Assembly (NCBI RefSeq): GCF_033304615.1
Contig: NZ_CP129118.1
Coordinates: forward strand, 182,001 to 246,000
Source: Sporosarcina oncorhynchi
GTDB lineage: Bacteria > Bacillota > Bacilli > Bacillales_A > Planococcaceae
Length of the DNA stretch: 64,000 bases
Direction: 5' to 3'
Shown here: piece after piece, positions 41,852 through 51,042 of the stretch
Position numbering within the stretch: the stretch's first letter is position 1
Layout of the letters: each line of letters starts with the position of its first letter
Notes under the pieces: model-generated
Told to the model about the DNA's origin: nothing
Databases searched by the model: none
What the model saw: the letters and a program-made list of their open reading frames with translations, nothing else
Translations under genes and position numbers: made by a program

Positions 41852-42349
41852 ATGACGATAACACACTCCATCAAAATTAGGGACATAAGCAAGGGGGACT
41901 ATGATGCAATTGTAAGCTGGAGTAAAAACGATACGTTTTGTTCTGCGAATGGGTGGGAGCTGAACAGAAGCGAGGATGAATTGCATAGATGGTGGATGCA
42001 TTGCGTGAACAATGAATCTGTAGATTTTATTCGCAAGGCAATAGAGTTGGATGGTAAGTTAATTGGCTATGCCGATTTAGCGACTATTCAAGGTCAGTCA
42101 GCTGAAGTCGGCATCGCAATTGGCGACAGTACACTATGGGGAAAAGGAATTGGAGCCGACGCACTTAAACGAATGATGGAGTATGCATCTGAAAAGTTGG
42201 GGATTACAGTGTTTCACGCCGAAACACACGAAGCGAATAGTCGAGCACAAAGACTGTTAGCGAAAATAGGGTTTCTAGAAGTAAGTCGGATTGGAACGGA
42301 AGATTATGTAGGGCGGGAAGATCAACTAATTCAATATACATTTGAATAA
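41852..42349 (+). CDS. GNAT-family N-acetyltransferase
   Basis: The 165-residue protein shows the GNAT core: IKIRDISKGDYDAIVSWSKN at the start, VGIAIGDSTLWGKGIGADAL (acetyl-CoA-binding loop) and HEANSRAQRLLAKIGFLE. The pattern is closest to RimJ/RimL-like enzymes that acetylate ribosomal or other N-termini; the target is unknown. AAAGGTGAT precedes the ATG. Confidence 0.85.
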   Translation: MTITHSIKIRDISKGDYDAIVSWSKNDTFCSANGWELNRSEDELHRWWMHCVNNESVDFIRKAIELDGKLIGYADLATIQGQSAEVGIAIGDSTLWGKGIGADALKRMMEYASEKLGITVFHAETHEANSRAQRLLAKIGFLEVSRIGTEDYVGREDQLIQYTFE

Positions 42350-42386
42350 AGTAGGGTATGGTAATCGGGAGAAGGGTGGCATTTCA

Positions 42387-42809
42387 TTGAAGAAAATCAG
42401 TTGGTTGCTTATGCTCGTTGGAATCTTGCTTATAGGTTGTACAGATGAGAAAGGTTCAAATTGGGTTGTGAGTCCTGCATTCACGGTAGACAACAAGACT
42501 TTTCATGGTGTTGAAGGGAAATTTGGATTGATTAAAGCGAACGGCGAAGAGGATGAACCGGTGTTTCCTGCGGGCCAAGGAAGGCTGTATGATCTATATT
42601 TTCTGGAAAGTGATGACCATTTTGAAGGTTCAAGATACAAAGTGACTGCTGCACACAAAGACACTGGTAAATCTTTGGAGTTAACTGAATGGGATATCGG
42701 CAGTGGTCAGAGCGGTGCGAAGTTTGGATTTGAGGAGTCGGGAATTTGGAAGATTGAGGTTGCTGTCGACGATAAGCCCTATACTAGTTTCGTTGTGGAG
42801 GCAAAATAG
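42387..42809 (+). CDS. Small lipoprotein of unknown function
   Basis: A 140-residue protein with a lipoprotein signal (LVGILLIGC, Cys near 18) and a beta-rich outer domain of about 120 residues ending with an immunoglobulin-like strand (GIWKIEVAVDD). I do not recognise a named family with confidence. TTG start at 42387 after AGAAGGG; the frame from 42342 overlaps the GNAT gene end. It has its own terminator. Confidence 0.65.
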   Translation: MKKISWLLMLVGILLIGCTDEKGSNWVVSPAFTVDNKTFHGVEGKFGLIKANGEEDEPVFPAGQGRLYDLYFLESDDHFEGSRYKVTAAHKDTGKSLELTEWDIGSGQSGAKFGFEESGIWKIEVAVDDKPYTSFVVEAK

Positions 42810-42879
42810 TTTGATTGGATGTTTTATGTAATAGTGCCGAAATATAATGACTTAGATGTATCAATAAATATCATTGTTC

Positions 42880-42910
42880 CAGCACCAGTTCGTTTTGGTT
42901 GCTGGTTTTT
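42880..42910 (+). terminator. Terminator
   Basis: CCAGCACCA pairs with TTGGTTGCTGG around a 7-nt loop and five T follow. The 21-bp array starts 49 nt later. Confidence 0.75.
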
Positions 42911-42958
42911 ATATGGCGGCAAGGGGACCCTGAGGCGAAATCATCAGAAATAGGGGGA

Positions 42959-43100
42959 GTCGGTGGTAAAGCGGGTCAAGTCAGTGGTAATCGGTCAAGA
43001 GTCGGTTGTATAGCCGTTCAAGTCCGTGGTAATCTGTTAAAAGTCGATGGTAAAGCCGCTCAACTCAGTAGTAACCACCTTGAAGTCGGCGATAAGCATA
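42959..43100. repeat. 21-bp repeat array, GTCGGTGGTAA family, decayed
   Basis: Seven units begin at 42959, 42980, 43001, 43022, 43043, 43064 and 43085. Cores drift (GTCAGTGGTAA, GTCGGTTGTAT, GTCCGTGGTAA, GTCGATGGTAA, CTCAGTAGTAA, GTCGGCGATAA), but the 21-bp step is kept, which is informative about what is selected. It lies upstream of the second ECF sigma gene. Confidence 0.9.
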
Positions 43101-43199
43101 TCGCAACTCAACATCCCACTTTCGACATCTCTCTACAAGGTTATAAATGTCCTCTATTTCTTGCGGGAAATATAATGTATAGTGGAAATATGAGGAAAA

Positions 43200-43814
43200 A
43201 TGTTGAGAAATGGCGAGGTGAGCCGGTTGTTGAAAAAGCTTTTCCATCGAGGACGTCAGGCTACACCTGAAGTGGAAAAATTGATCTTTGAAAAGTATTA
43301 TAAACGTGTATACCATACAGCATATTTCATTGTGAAAGATCCAGATTTAGCACAAGATATTTTACAGGAAAGTTTTGTGAAAGCATTTCGTCATATCGAC
43401 CGTGTACATGAAATCGAAAAAATAGGTGCTTGGCTTGCGACAATAACGACGAGAACTGCCATTGATCACTTAAGAAAAATGAAAAGAAGGAATGATTTTG
43501 CTACAGATGACGTCTTCCTTACTAAAGAGCTGTCGAGTACAGAAATAGACCAAACATCCATAGTGGAAATTGCAGCTGAAAAAAAGTTAATTCAGAAGAT
43601 AATGTGGGAAGAGCTTGATAAGCTGACACCTGACCATAAAGAAGTGCTTTATCTGTATTATTACGAAGATTTGACGTATGAGGAAATTTCCGAGTTGTTG
43701 GATGTTAAGCTCGCGACAGTCAAAACGCGGGTGCACCGGGCCAAATTGAAGTTGAAAGAAGCATTGGAACAACAAACGGACTTGATGGAGGTGGTGTTGG
43801 ATGTCAATAGCTGA
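43200..43814 (+). CDS. ECF-type RNA polymerase sigma factor
   Basis: The 204-residue protein has region 2 (about 30-95: DPDLAQDILQESFVKAFRHI) and region 4 (about 135-190: LTYEEISELLDVKLATVKTR). It overlaps the next gene, its probable anti-sigma factor, by 14 nt. The start is uncertain: ATG at 43200 follows GAGG by only 4 nt, while a TTG near 43227 has a better-spaced AGGTGA. It is the second ECF/anti-sigma pair of the window and not closely similar to the one at 1172-1708. Confidence 0.87.
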   Translation: MLRNGEVSRLLKKLFHRGRQATPEVEKLIFEKYYKRVYHTAYFIVKDPDLAQDILQESFVKAFRHIDRVHEIEKIGAWLATITTRTAIDHLRKMKRRNDFATDDVFLTKELSSTEIDQTSIVEIAAEKKLIQKIMWEELDKLTPDHKEVLYLYYYEDLTYEEISELLDVKLATVKTRVHRAKLKLKEALEQQTDLMEVVLDVNS

Positions 43815-44571
43815 AAAGCATGAAATGGATCACATCATCCGTGAAGCTTTAAAAGACCAGATACGTGAACAATCCGCACCTGGAACTTCAGTGGAAGAAG
43901 CCTGGGTTTTGCTTGCGAAAAAGCGGATTGAGGAAAATGAAAGGCGACCAGGTCGTGGAAAATTGTATTCCAGGGGCTTGTTTGTCATGGTGGCAGCATG
44001 TCTCCTCTTATTTACTGTCTGGAGGCCTCAGCAAGGAGCTGCATTTGATAATTGGGTTACATTTTATCAAAAGTTCCAAGGTTCAGTCGTACAGGTTTTC
44101 GGTGGAAACACAACACACACGGAAGATGCATCCTCTGCGTTTAGTGAAGCCGGGGCTTTTCAAGTAATGGACGTTGAATATGTGACAGAACAATTAAGCT
44201 TGGAAGAAGCTCGGAAGGTGACAGCATTCGATATTAAGTCACCAACTGTACCGGCTGATTATCAACTGACAAATGTCACCGTCAGTCGAGAGACAAACGA
44301 GTTAAGTTCAGAAATCACATTGAATTACGTAGGGAATGGCAAGGAAGTACGAATTGGACAAATGCTGCTAGAAGGCGAGTTTGGCTTTGGTATGTCTGCT
44401 GATCGAAACGATACGAAAGTAAAAGAATTATTCATCAACGAACGCCAAGCAACCCTAATTACGTTTAAAGATGGTTTTCATCAATTGATATGGACGACGC
44501 CAAATCGCTATTACAGTATTGAAGGGAATGTAGAAGAAGAGGAAATTATAGCTATAGCAATTTCTATGTAA
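43801..44571 (+). CDS. Anti-sigma factor with DUF4367-like outer domain
   Basis: The 256-residue protein has a cytoplasmic N-terminal region of about 58 residues, one membrane helix (59-75, GLFVMVAACLLLFTVW) and an outer domain whose SPTVPADYQLTNVTVS and HQLIWTTPNRYYSIEG match DUF4367, common in Bacilli anti-sigma proteins. It presumably restrains the upstream ECF factor until an envelope signal arrives. The start lies within the sigma gene. Confidence 0.82.
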   Translation: MSIAEKHEMDHIIREALKDQIREQSAPGTSVEEAWVLLAKKRIEENERRPGRGKLYSRGLFVMVAACLLLFTVWRPQQGAAFDNWVTFYQKFQGSVVQVFGGNTTHTEDASSAFSEAGAFQVMDVEYVTEQLSLEEARKVTAFDIKSPTVPADYQLTNVTVSRETNELSSEITLNYVGNGKEVRIGQMLLEGEFGFGMSADRNDTKVKELFINERQATLITFKDGFHQLIWTTPNRYYSIEGNVEEEEIIAIAISM

Positions 44572-44587
44572 CAAGCGGAAATTTACA

Positions 44588-44613
44588 AAAAACGCTCTGT
44601 AATTAGAGCGTTT
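44588..44613. terminator. Terminator between converging genes
   Basis: AAACGCTCT and AGAGCGTTT pair around a 6-nt loop, between genes ending at 44571 and 44629. Confidence 0.85.
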
Positions 44614-44628
44614 CTACTTGTCATTAGC

Positions 44629-45258
44629 TTAACTTTTCTTTTTCTTGAAAACCGCACGAATCCGCGGCTCTGTCCGATTACGTATACGCTTTATATTTTC
44701 TATGTGTTTCCAAACCGCCATTGCAAAAAGAGCTAAAGCTATGATAATTGGCCAGTAACCGATCATCCAGATGGCGGCAACTAGAAACGTCACGTAGAGC
44801 ATGAAAACCCCATAGACAAGAATATCTGTAACCAAAGCGACTATAATGAATAACGCTAACCCCGCTAGCCCAAATCGCCAATCGAGTGCAAATAATACCC
44901 CGATGATTGTAGCTGTTCCTTTCCCGCCGTTGAACTTCATATGGAACGGGAAGTTATGTCCGAATACAACGGCAGTCCCGACGATAAACAATAGCAAAGT
45001 AGTACTGTCCGCGGGTAGTCCAAAATATCCAGCAAGCAATCTAACCGCGATTACCGCAAAAACTCCTTTACCGATATCAATCAATGCAACAAGCGTGCCA
45101 TACCGTTTTCCAAGAACAATCATCGCATTCGACGCTCCAGCATTCTTAACGCCCGTCTCTTTCAAATTAACCCCGGAAATCCACCTGGCAATTGTCGAGC
45201 CATGCAAACAGCCGGTTATATATCCGAAAACAATACTACCTACAATCCATAAAGTCAT
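44629..45258 (-). CDS. Glycerol-3-phosphate acyltransferase PlsY-like protein
   Basis: The 209-residue membrane protein has the PlsY motifs GYITGCLHGSTIARW, NAGASNAMIVLGKRYG and GHNFPFHMKFNGGKGTAT. PlsY transfers acyl from acyl-phosphate to glycerol-3-phosphate, the first step of phospholipid synthesis. The first motif normally reads GSIPFGLI-like with Ser; Gly-Cys-Leu-His here and other changes suggest a divergent second copy. GGGGG precedes the ATG. Confidence 0.82.
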   Translation of the reverse strand: MTLWIVGSIVFGYITGCLHGSTIARWISGVNLKETGVKNAGASNAMIVLGKRYGTLVALIDIGKGVFAVIAVRLLAGYFGLPADSTTLLLFIVGTAVVFGHNFPFHMKFNGGKGTATIIGVLFALDWRFGLAGLALFIIVALVTDILVYGVFMLYVTFLVAAIWMIGYWPIIIALALFAMAVWKHIENIKRIRNRTEPRIRAVFKKKKS

Positions 45259-45310
45259 AAGAATCCCCCGATATTAATGATTTTCATGATAACTTCCGAG
45301 AGAATGGTCT

Positions 45311-45342
45311 TCGCGCTCATAGAATGTCGTTCGCGCTCATAG
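45311..45342. repeat. Two-copy TCGCGCTCAT repeat
   Basis: TCGCGCTCATAG occurs at 45311 and 45331, 20 bp apart, in the gap between plsY and the S-box leader. It has the look of a minimal or decayed member of the intergenic repeat arrays, but the period is 20 and not 21. Confidence 0.6.
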
Positions 45343-45458
45343 TAGCTACATCCGGGTCCAAACCATCCACCCGCGAATTCAATCCAGCTCCCCGTGTAAT
45401 AAAACTATTATAACATCGAAGACAAAGCGCAAGTTTCAGAAAAAAGTAAATTCACCCC

Positions 45459-45487
45459 TTGACTTTTGAAAAATAGTCTCCTATACT
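45459..45487 (+). promoter_or_regulatory. Sigma-A promoter of the S-box leader
   Basis: TTGACT (45459-45464) and TATACT (45482-45487) are 17 bp apart, about 30 nt upstream of the riboswitch. Confidence 0.85.
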
Positions 45488-45517
45488 GTTCAACAAGATG
45501 AAAACTGAATAACCAAA

Positions 45518-45690
45518 CTCTTATCAAGAGCGGCGGAGGGACTAGGCCCTGCGATGCCCGGCAACCGGCAAGTGATGAACTTGCAAAGGTGCTACTTCCT
45601 ACAGACTTGTGTAAACGGTCTGAAAGATAAGGGGGAATAAGCGAAAGCGTAACCCTCTTCTTAGCGAAAGGGGTTATTTTTTATTCCCAA
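45518..45690 (+). promoter_or_regulatory. SAM-I (S-box) riboswitch with terminator
   Basis: The aptamer runs from CTCTTATCAAGAGCGGCGGA through ACTAGGCCCTGCGATGCCCG, GGCAACC and AAGGTGCTACTTCC to GATAAGGGG at about 45634, with all S-box signature blocks in order. A terminator stem (GTAACCCT with AGGGGTTAT) and six T follow at 45648-45684. High SAM stops transcription of metY-hom. Confidence 0.95.
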
Positions 45691-45749
45691 AACCCCCAAC
45701 GCCTCCGCATTGCACGTTTCATCTTAAAAAACTACTGGAGGTAATGACA

Positions 45750-47048
45750 ATGACGAACAATCAACTTCACCCTGAAACTCTTCTTTTACACGGTGGCCAA
45801 AAGCCGGATCCGACTACGGGTTCACGCGCTGTGCCAATTCACCGTACGACCGCATTTGTATTCCGCGATACTGAACACGCCCAAAATCTATTCGGCTTGC
45901 AAGAAGTAGGCAATATATACACGAGAATCACAAATCCAACTGTTGCGGTCTTTGAAGAAAGGATGGCTCTGCTGGAAGGTGGAACTGCCGCTGTCGCATT
46001 GTCTTCAGGAATGGCTGCCATCGCGTTCTCCATTTTAAATATCGCTGGCACTGGTGATGAAATTGTTGCAGCAAGCAATTTATATGGTGGTACGTACAAT
46101 CTATTCGCCGTCACGCTTCCACGCTACGGTATTCATGTGAAATTCGTCGATGCTGCGGACCCTGAAAACTTCCGTACGGCAATCACGGACAAAACGAAAG
46201 CGGTATTTGTAGAAACGATCGGTAATCCGAGCCTTCAAGTGCTTGATATCGAAGCGGTAGCAAATATTGCCCATGAAAATGAAATTCCACTTCTCATCGA
46301 TAATACATTCGCTTCCCCATATGGATCGAATCCTATCGAGTTTGGTGCAGATGTCGTCATCCATTCCGCAACGAAATGGATTGGTGGCCACGGTACGACA
46401 ATCGGCGGTGTCGTTGTCGATGCAGGGAAATTTGACTGGACGAGAGGGAAATTCCCAGGCTTCACAGAGCCAGATGAAACATACAATGGATTACGCTACG
46501 GCATAGACACGGCAGCCGCTGCATTCGCGACAAAACTACGTGTCCAACTATTACGCGATTTCGGTCCTTGCTTAGATCCGGACAGTGCCTTCAACTTCCT
46601 TCAAGGGTTGGAGACATTGCATTTACGTATTCCACGTCACAATGAAAACGCACAAAAAGTAGCTGCATTCCTTCAGGCTCATCCGTCTGTTGAATGGGTT
46701 ACGTATACAGGCTTAGACAATCATCCGACACACGAAAATGCTAAGAAGTATTTGAAAAATGGATTTGGTTCTGTCATCGTGTTCGGTATTAAGGGCGGTC
46801 GTGAAGCAGGTAGGAGAATAATTGATAACATCAAGTTATGGTCTCATGTGGCCAACGTCGGTGATGCGAAATCACTTATTATCCACCCGGCTTCCACAAC
46901 ACATCAGCAACTGTCTGCAGAAGACTTGAAAAACTCCGGTACTCCGGAAGAATTGATCCGTCTATCGGTAGGTCTTGAATCACCTGAAGACATTATTGCA
47001 GATCTAGAACAGGCAATTGCAAAAGCAGTTCCTGTAACTCAGTCATAA
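45750..47048 (+). CDS. O-acetylhomoserine sulfhydrylase (MetY-type)
   Basis: A 432-residue PLP enzyme of the Cys/Met metabolism family with YTRITNPTVAVFEERMALLE, the cofactor loop DNTFASPYGSNPIEFGAD and the Schiff-base Lys in IHSATKWIGGHGT. Length above 420 and HPASTTHQQLS fit O-acetylhomoserine sulfhydrylase, which makes homocysteine from sulfide, rather than cystathionine synthase. The ATG at 45750 has GGAGG at 8 nt. Expression is under the S-box. Confidence 0.92.
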   Translation: MTNNQLHPETLLLHGGQKPDPTTGSRAVPIHRTTAFVFRDTEHAQNLFGLQEVGNIYTRITNPTVAVFEERMALLEGGTAAVALSSGMAAIAFSILNIAGTGDEIVAASNLYGGTYNLFAVTLPRYGIHVKFVDAADPENFRTAITDKTKAVFVETIGNPSLQVLDIEAVANIAHENEIPLLIDNTFASPYGSNPIEFGADVVIHSATKWIGGHGTTIGGVVVDAGKFDWTRGKFPGFTEPDETYNGLRYGIDTAAAAFATKLRVQLLRDFGPCLDPDSAFNFLQGLETLHLRIPRHNENAQKVAAFLQAHPSVEWVTYTGLDNHPTHENAKKYLKNGFGSVIVFGIKGGREAGRRIIDNIKLWSHVANVGDAKSLIIHPASTTHQQLSAEDLKNSGTPEELIRLSVGLESPEDIIADLEQAIAKAVPVTQS

Positions 47049-47137
47049 CAATGAAGTGAAAATCACACCCGTCAATCATTTGGGCAGGATGTGAGGAGAA
47101 CCAATAGTATCGAAATGGTTATATGGAGGTGGACGGC

Positions 47138-48124
47138 ATGCCGTCAATAAAAGCCGCTATAATCGGCTTCGGAACTGTCGGTAAAGGCGTTTATAAAATA
47201 GTGGACGAAAAAAGGGAGCAAATTAAGAAACAGACGGGGTATACCGTTGATATTGTAGCCGTTCTTGTGCGAGACATTACAAAGACACGTAATATCTTTC
47301 CTGGAACAGTGCTAACAGACAATATCGACGACATTCTCAATAACCCGGAAATTACAGTCATCTTCGAAGCAATCGTCGATGAAGAACCAGCATACACATA
47401 TCTTTCCCAAGCAATCGAGAAAGGAATCCATATTATTACTGCGAATAAGAAAATGTTCGCCAAGCATGGACCGGCATTGCTGAAACATGCAGAATTCAGG
47501 AATATCCAAGTCGGTTATGAAGCAACGACAGCGGGCGGGGTACCAATCATACGAACGATCGGGAACCTTTTGTCTGGAGATCGTGTGAAACGAATCCAAG
47601 GAATTTTGAATGGTACATCCAACTTCATACTGACGGATATGCGAACAGAGGGTGTGCCCTTTAAAACAGCGCTTGAAGATGCTCAAAAGCTTGGCTTCGC
47701 TGAAGCGGACCCGACAGATGACGTGAGCGGGACGGATGCATTCTGTAAACTGATGATCCTGAGCTCATTAGCTTTTGGAAGTCAGCCGGAATGGGAGAAG
47801 GTCTCCGTCGTCGGTATTGATCATATCCAAACCGATGATGTAGTGGAAGCGTCAAATGCGGGTTACCGTTACCGGCATGTAGCAGATATCCGTCAGAACG
47901 ACGACGGAAGTTTGACAGCCAAAGTGGGTCCGGTCTTACTGGAAGCGAATCACCCGCTGTATAGCATCGATGGTGTAGACAATGCTGTCATCGTTGAAAC
48001 GGAATATTTGGGGGCATTGACCCTAATCGGCCCGGGAGCAGGCATGTACCCGACAGGAAGTGCAATGGTCGCGGATCTGCTGCACATCATTCGTCAGCAG
48101 GTGACTGAGCTCATTCCAAATTAA
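47138..48124 (+). CDS. Homoserine dehydrogenase, short form
   Basis: The 328-residue protein has the NAD(P) motif IIGFGTVGKGVYKI, the catalytic region NGTSNFILTDM and DPTDDVSGTDAFCKLMILS. It reduces aspartate semialdehyde to homoserine. It ends after the catalytic domain and lacks the C-terminal ACT domain of the usual Bacillus enzyme, so it should be free of threonine feedback. It follows metY, so the S-box supplies homoserine for methionine specifically. GGAGGTGG precedes the ATG at 47138. Confidence 0.92.
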   Translation: MPSIKAAIIGFGTVGKGVYKIVDEKREQIKKQTGYTVDIVAVLVRDITKTRNIFPGTVLTDNIDDILNNPEITVIFEAIVDEEPAYTYLSQAIEKGIHIITANKKMFAKHGPALLKHAEFRNIQVGYEATTAGGVPIIRTIGNLLSGDRVKRIQGILNGTSNFILTDMRTEGVPFKTALEDAQKLGFAEADPTDDVSGTDAFCKLMILSSLAFGSQPEWEKVSVVGIDHIQTDDVVEASNAGYRYRHVADIRQNDDGSLTAKVGPVLLEANHPLYSIDGVDNAVIVETEYLGALTLIGPGAGMYPTGSAMVADLLHIIRQQVTELIPN

Positions 48125-48135
48125 ATTGAAACAAA

Positions 48136-48170
48136 CGAAAAGCCATTCCCCATCCGGAATGGCTTTTTGG
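48136..48170 (+). terminator. Terminator of metY-hom operon
   Basis: AAGCCATTCC and GGAATGGCTT pair around CCATCC with TTT after them. Confidence 0.9.
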
Positions 48171-48178
48171 TTTAGTAT

Positions 48179-49675
48179 TCATTTATCTTTCATACGCATA
48201 GATTTTAATTCTTGATTTAAGTCTTTTATTAACGAGACGACCATCAGCAAAATGATGAATGAAAACGGCAAGGCCGCTATGATGATTGTATTTTGCAAAG
48301 CATTGAGTCCGTTAACGGAAAGCAAGATTAATGCAATTGTAGACTGGATGACACCCCAAACAATCTTCACACTATTAGGCGGCGTCAATGATCCATATGT
48401 CGACTGCATTCCTAAAACGAAGGTTGCAGAGTCTGCGGACGTAACGAAGAAAGAAGCGATCAATATGATTGCGACAATCGAAATAAAGAACGACCATGGC
48501 ATTGCGCTGAACATATCAAAGACGACAAGCTCAATGGATGATTGAGCTAGATCCGCAATACCTTCTTTTTGCATATTGACGGCTGTTGTACCGAAAGCTG
48601 CAAACCAGAACGTGCATAGCAATGTAGGTGCTAACAATACACCTGTCATGAATTCCCGAATTGTCCGTCCTCTAGAAACTCGAGCGATGAACATACTGAC
48701 GAATGGTGCCCAAGAAATCCACCATGCCCAGTAGAATATTGTCCAACCATCTAACCATTCTCGGTTGCCTGCATCTAGAGGAGCAGTCCGGAAACTTAGA
48801 CTCACAAGGTTTGCCAGATAGCCACCAACAGAGTCGGTGAACATATTGAAAATGAGTAAAGTTGGACCTAATGCAACTACAAATATGAGCAATGCAACCG
48901 CTAGAATAAGATTTGTATTGGACAAATACTTTATTCCTCTACTAATTCCCGACCAAGCGGAGAATACGAATAGAACGGTCACAACAGCAATTATGATGAC
49001 TTGAGATTTAATACCGATTTCGAAGCCGAACAAATGATTCAGTCCAGCGTTAATTTGAACAGCACCGAAGCCGAGTGTTGTAGCAACTCCAAAAGCGGTT
49101 GCAAAAACGGCAAGTACATCGACTAGAGTTCCCCAAGGTCCCTCCATCTTTTTACCGAAAATCGGCTTCAATGTTGCTGAAACTAACCCCGGTTCACCTT
49201 TTCTGAATTGGAAATACGCAAGTGCTAAAGCTACAACACCATACATGGCCCATACGTGAAGACCCCAATGGAAGAAAGATTCCCGTAATGCTTCTTTAAA
49301 AGCGGCGTCTGTATTAGGCTCGCTTGTCGCGGGACTAATCGCGAAATGTGATAAAGGTTCTGCAGCTCCATAAAACACGAGTCCAATTCCCATTCCTGCT
49401 GAAAACAGCATGGCAATCCACGTAATTGTCGAGAATTCGGGACGATCTGTGTCTTTGCCGAGGCGGATTTTACCGAATGGGCTGAAAATAAAGAAGATGC
49501 TCAAAGCTACTAATAAAGACATAAGTAACAAATAATACCAACCAAAAGACGAAGCTACAAAGTTTTTGGCCGTGGATGTAATTGCTTCGAAACTGTCAGA
49601 AGCAATAACTCCATAACCGACGGTCAATATAATAAGACCAATTGTGATATAAAATACACTTGATATTTTTTTCAT
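48179..49675 (-). CDS. BCCT-family transporter (glycine betaine/choline type)
   Basis: The 498-residue protein has twelve membrane segments with the BCCT hallmarks MLFSAGMGIGLVFYGAAEPL and the Trp-rich WAWWISWAPFVSMFIARVSRG. These proteins import betaine, choline or carnitine with sodium, often for osmoprotection as in OpuD. AGGGGG lies 5 nt before the ATG at 49675; the longer frame is unlikely. It is a single-gene unit. The 49676-49915 gap shows nothing recognisable. Confidence 0.9.
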   Translation of the reverse strand: MKKISSVFYITIGLIILTVGYGVIASDSFEAITSTAKNFVASSFGWYYLLLMSLLVALSIFFIFSPFGKIRLGKDTDRPEFSTITWIAMLFSAGMGIGLVFYGAAEPLSHFAISPATSEPNTDAAFKEALRESFFHWGLHVWAMYGVVALALAYFQFRKGEPGLVSATLKPIFGKKMEGPWGTLVDVLAVFATAFGVATTLGFGAVQINAGLNHLFGFEIGIKSQVIIIAVVTVLFVFSAWSGISRGIKYLSNTNLILAVALLIFVVALGPTLLIFNMFTDSVGGYLANLVSLSFRTAPLDAGNREWLDGWTIFYWAWWISWAPFVSMFIARVSRGRTIREFMTGVLLAPTLLCTFWFAAFGTTAVNMQKEGIADLAQSSIELVVFDMFSAMPWSFFISIVAIILIASFFVTSADSATFVLGMQSTYGSLTPPNSVKIVWGVIQSTIALILLSVNGLNALQNTIIIAALPFSFIILLMVVSLIKDLNQELKSMRMKDK

Positions 49676-49915
49676 GTTTCCCCCTATGGAACTCCAGTTT
49701 TTCAAACGACTATAAACTATACCAACCATTTTGCAGTAAAGCAAAAGCGAGGAATGCTTGAGAAAAATGCTAAATCACTTACTTTATTTTTTCATCAAGT
49801 CGTTGAATCTACCTAGCACCAACAGTTAGCGGCTTATCGAGTTGAAATTATTTGGCAGGAAAAATCATACGGAAAAATAAATTAATCAGGTCTTTATAAC
49901 TATTGGAAGATGAGC

Positions 49916-50146
49916 TTAATCCTCATCTTTTATATCTCTATCGGGTGGGATCTGCTCGTTTAAATAATCATCAATTTGCTGCTTCACCGTTTCCAGTTGT
50001 TTGAAGTAAAGTTCGAATTGAGATTGGCTTACTAAGTATTGTTCTCCATCGTGTATACCTTTTATGCGTCCCTCTAAAACATATTTCTGTACTTGTCTGA
50101 CAGGCATTCCCAGATAGTCAGCAGTTTCTTCGATTGTCATATACAA
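49916..50146 (-). CDS. Small helix-turn-helix (excisionase/MerR-type) DNA-binding protein
   Basis: A 76-79-residue protein beginning YMTIEETADYLGMPVRQVQK followed by YVLEGRIKGIHDGEQYLVS, the AlpA/excisionase-type winged helix, then a coiled tail. Such proteins are small regulators or phage-derived factors. No integrase is nearby. The start is either ATG 50155, directly on AGGAGG, or TTG 50146 with proper spacing, which I prefer. Confidence 0.75.
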   Translation of the reverse strand: MYMTIEETADYLGMPVRQVQKYVLEGRIKGIHDGEQYLVSQSQFELYFKQLETVKQQIDDYLNEQIPPDRDIKDED

Positions 50147-50166
50147 AATGGACATCCTCCTATAAG

Positions 50167-50196
50167 AAAAAGGGACGGAATCCGCCCCTTTTTAAA
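50167..50196 (-). terminator. Terminator of queT
   Basis: AAAAAGGGGCGG and CCGTCCCTTTTT pair around ATT on the minus strand, overlapping the queT stop. Confidence 0.85.
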
Positions 50197-50677
50197 TCAA
50201 TTTATCAAGCTGTAATCGTTTATTCAACGCAATCATAACCGGGATTCCAATGAGCATAACTGCAAGCTCACCCGCTCCGACAAAAAACCATGTCAAAAGG
50301 AAAGGCAGTTTCAAGACAATATTCAATTCCCATGCAATGAGGAACATCGTAAAAGTAAAAACCGCTGTATTGAACAGCATTCGCGCATAGATCCCTTTAA
50401 TGAAGCGGGCTGAAAAGATTGTGATGGATAAAGCCAGCACAGATTGTCCAACTCCGAACACTAAGTCGATTGGTCCGAGTTCGGAAAACAGGAGGTTCGC
50501 GACGAACACACCTAAGACAATGCCGATAATATACTTCTTGTTAAAAACGACGAGATGATTAAACATCTCGGACAAACGAAACTGGATATTCGTGAAGCCG
50601 AAAGGGGCTATCAAAAATGTCACAGCGACATATAAAGCAGCGATTATTCCGCTCGTTGCCATTGTTTTAATTTTCAT
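50192..50677 (-). CDS. QueT, substrate-binding subunit of a queuosine-precursor ECF transporter
   Basis: The 161-residue protein has five to six membrane segments and the QueT pattern FGFTNIQFRLSEMFNHLVVF, with DLVFGVGQSVLAL. It binds preQ1/preQ0 and works with a shared energy-coupling module encoded elsewhere. The ATG at 50677 is 8 nt from GGGAG; the ATG at 50683 is too close. The preQ1 riboswitch right at this ribosome site confirms the substrate. Confidence 0.93.
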   Translation of the reverse strand: MKIKTMATSGIIAALYVAVTFLIAPFGFTNIQFRLSEMFNHLVVFNKKYIIGIVLGVFVANLLFSELGPIDLVFGVGQSVLALSITIFSARFIKGIYARMLFNTAVFTFTMFLIAWELNIVLKLPFLLTWFFVGAGELAVMLIGIPVMIALNKRLQLDKLI

Positions 50678-50685
50678 ATACATTT

Positions 50686-50724
50686 CTCCCTAGTTTTTTT
50701 TCGTGGGATGGTTACGAACCACGT
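50686..50724 (-). promoter_or_regulatory. preQ1-I riboswitch over the queT ribosome site
   Basis: The minus strand reads CGTGGTTCGTAACCATCCCA, then CGAAAAAAAACTAGGGAG. This matches the preQ1-I class: a short hairpin with GGTTC and CCC, an A-rich tail and the terminal CTAGGGAG that doubles as Shine-Dalgarno site. Ligand binding would fold the tail into the pseudoknot and block translation. The 50725-51042 gap otherwise shows only a TATAAT box near 50760. Confidence 0.88.
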
Positions 50725-51042
50725 ATTGAAAAACCTTATTATTAAAGATTTGACATGCTCTATTATACGCAATGTGTAGTATTTGTGTAGTGTTTTTTAA
50801 TCATTATTATTTCTGTACAAAAATCTCTATTGTTTTTGTGTCTATTCCTCACAATTCTCTATTAGCATTCTGCGGAATTCTTTGTGCTTGAAAAATGTTT
50901 TCACAGGAGAAAAACGTATTTATGTGTACGTACTAGTAGAGCTAAAACAGTGAAATAGTCAGTTTTTTCATAAATATGCAAAATGTATATTTTATTAACT
51001 TAAAAAGATGGTATATTCAATGTGTAGAGGAGGAGGTTTTTA

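Noticed and set aside
41714..42001. 95-codon minus-strand frame
   Set aside because: Covers the start of the GNAT gene antisense and has no ribosome site.
43065..43316. Minus-strand frame at the ECF sigma start
   Set aside because: Antisense to repeats and sigma gene; no start signal.
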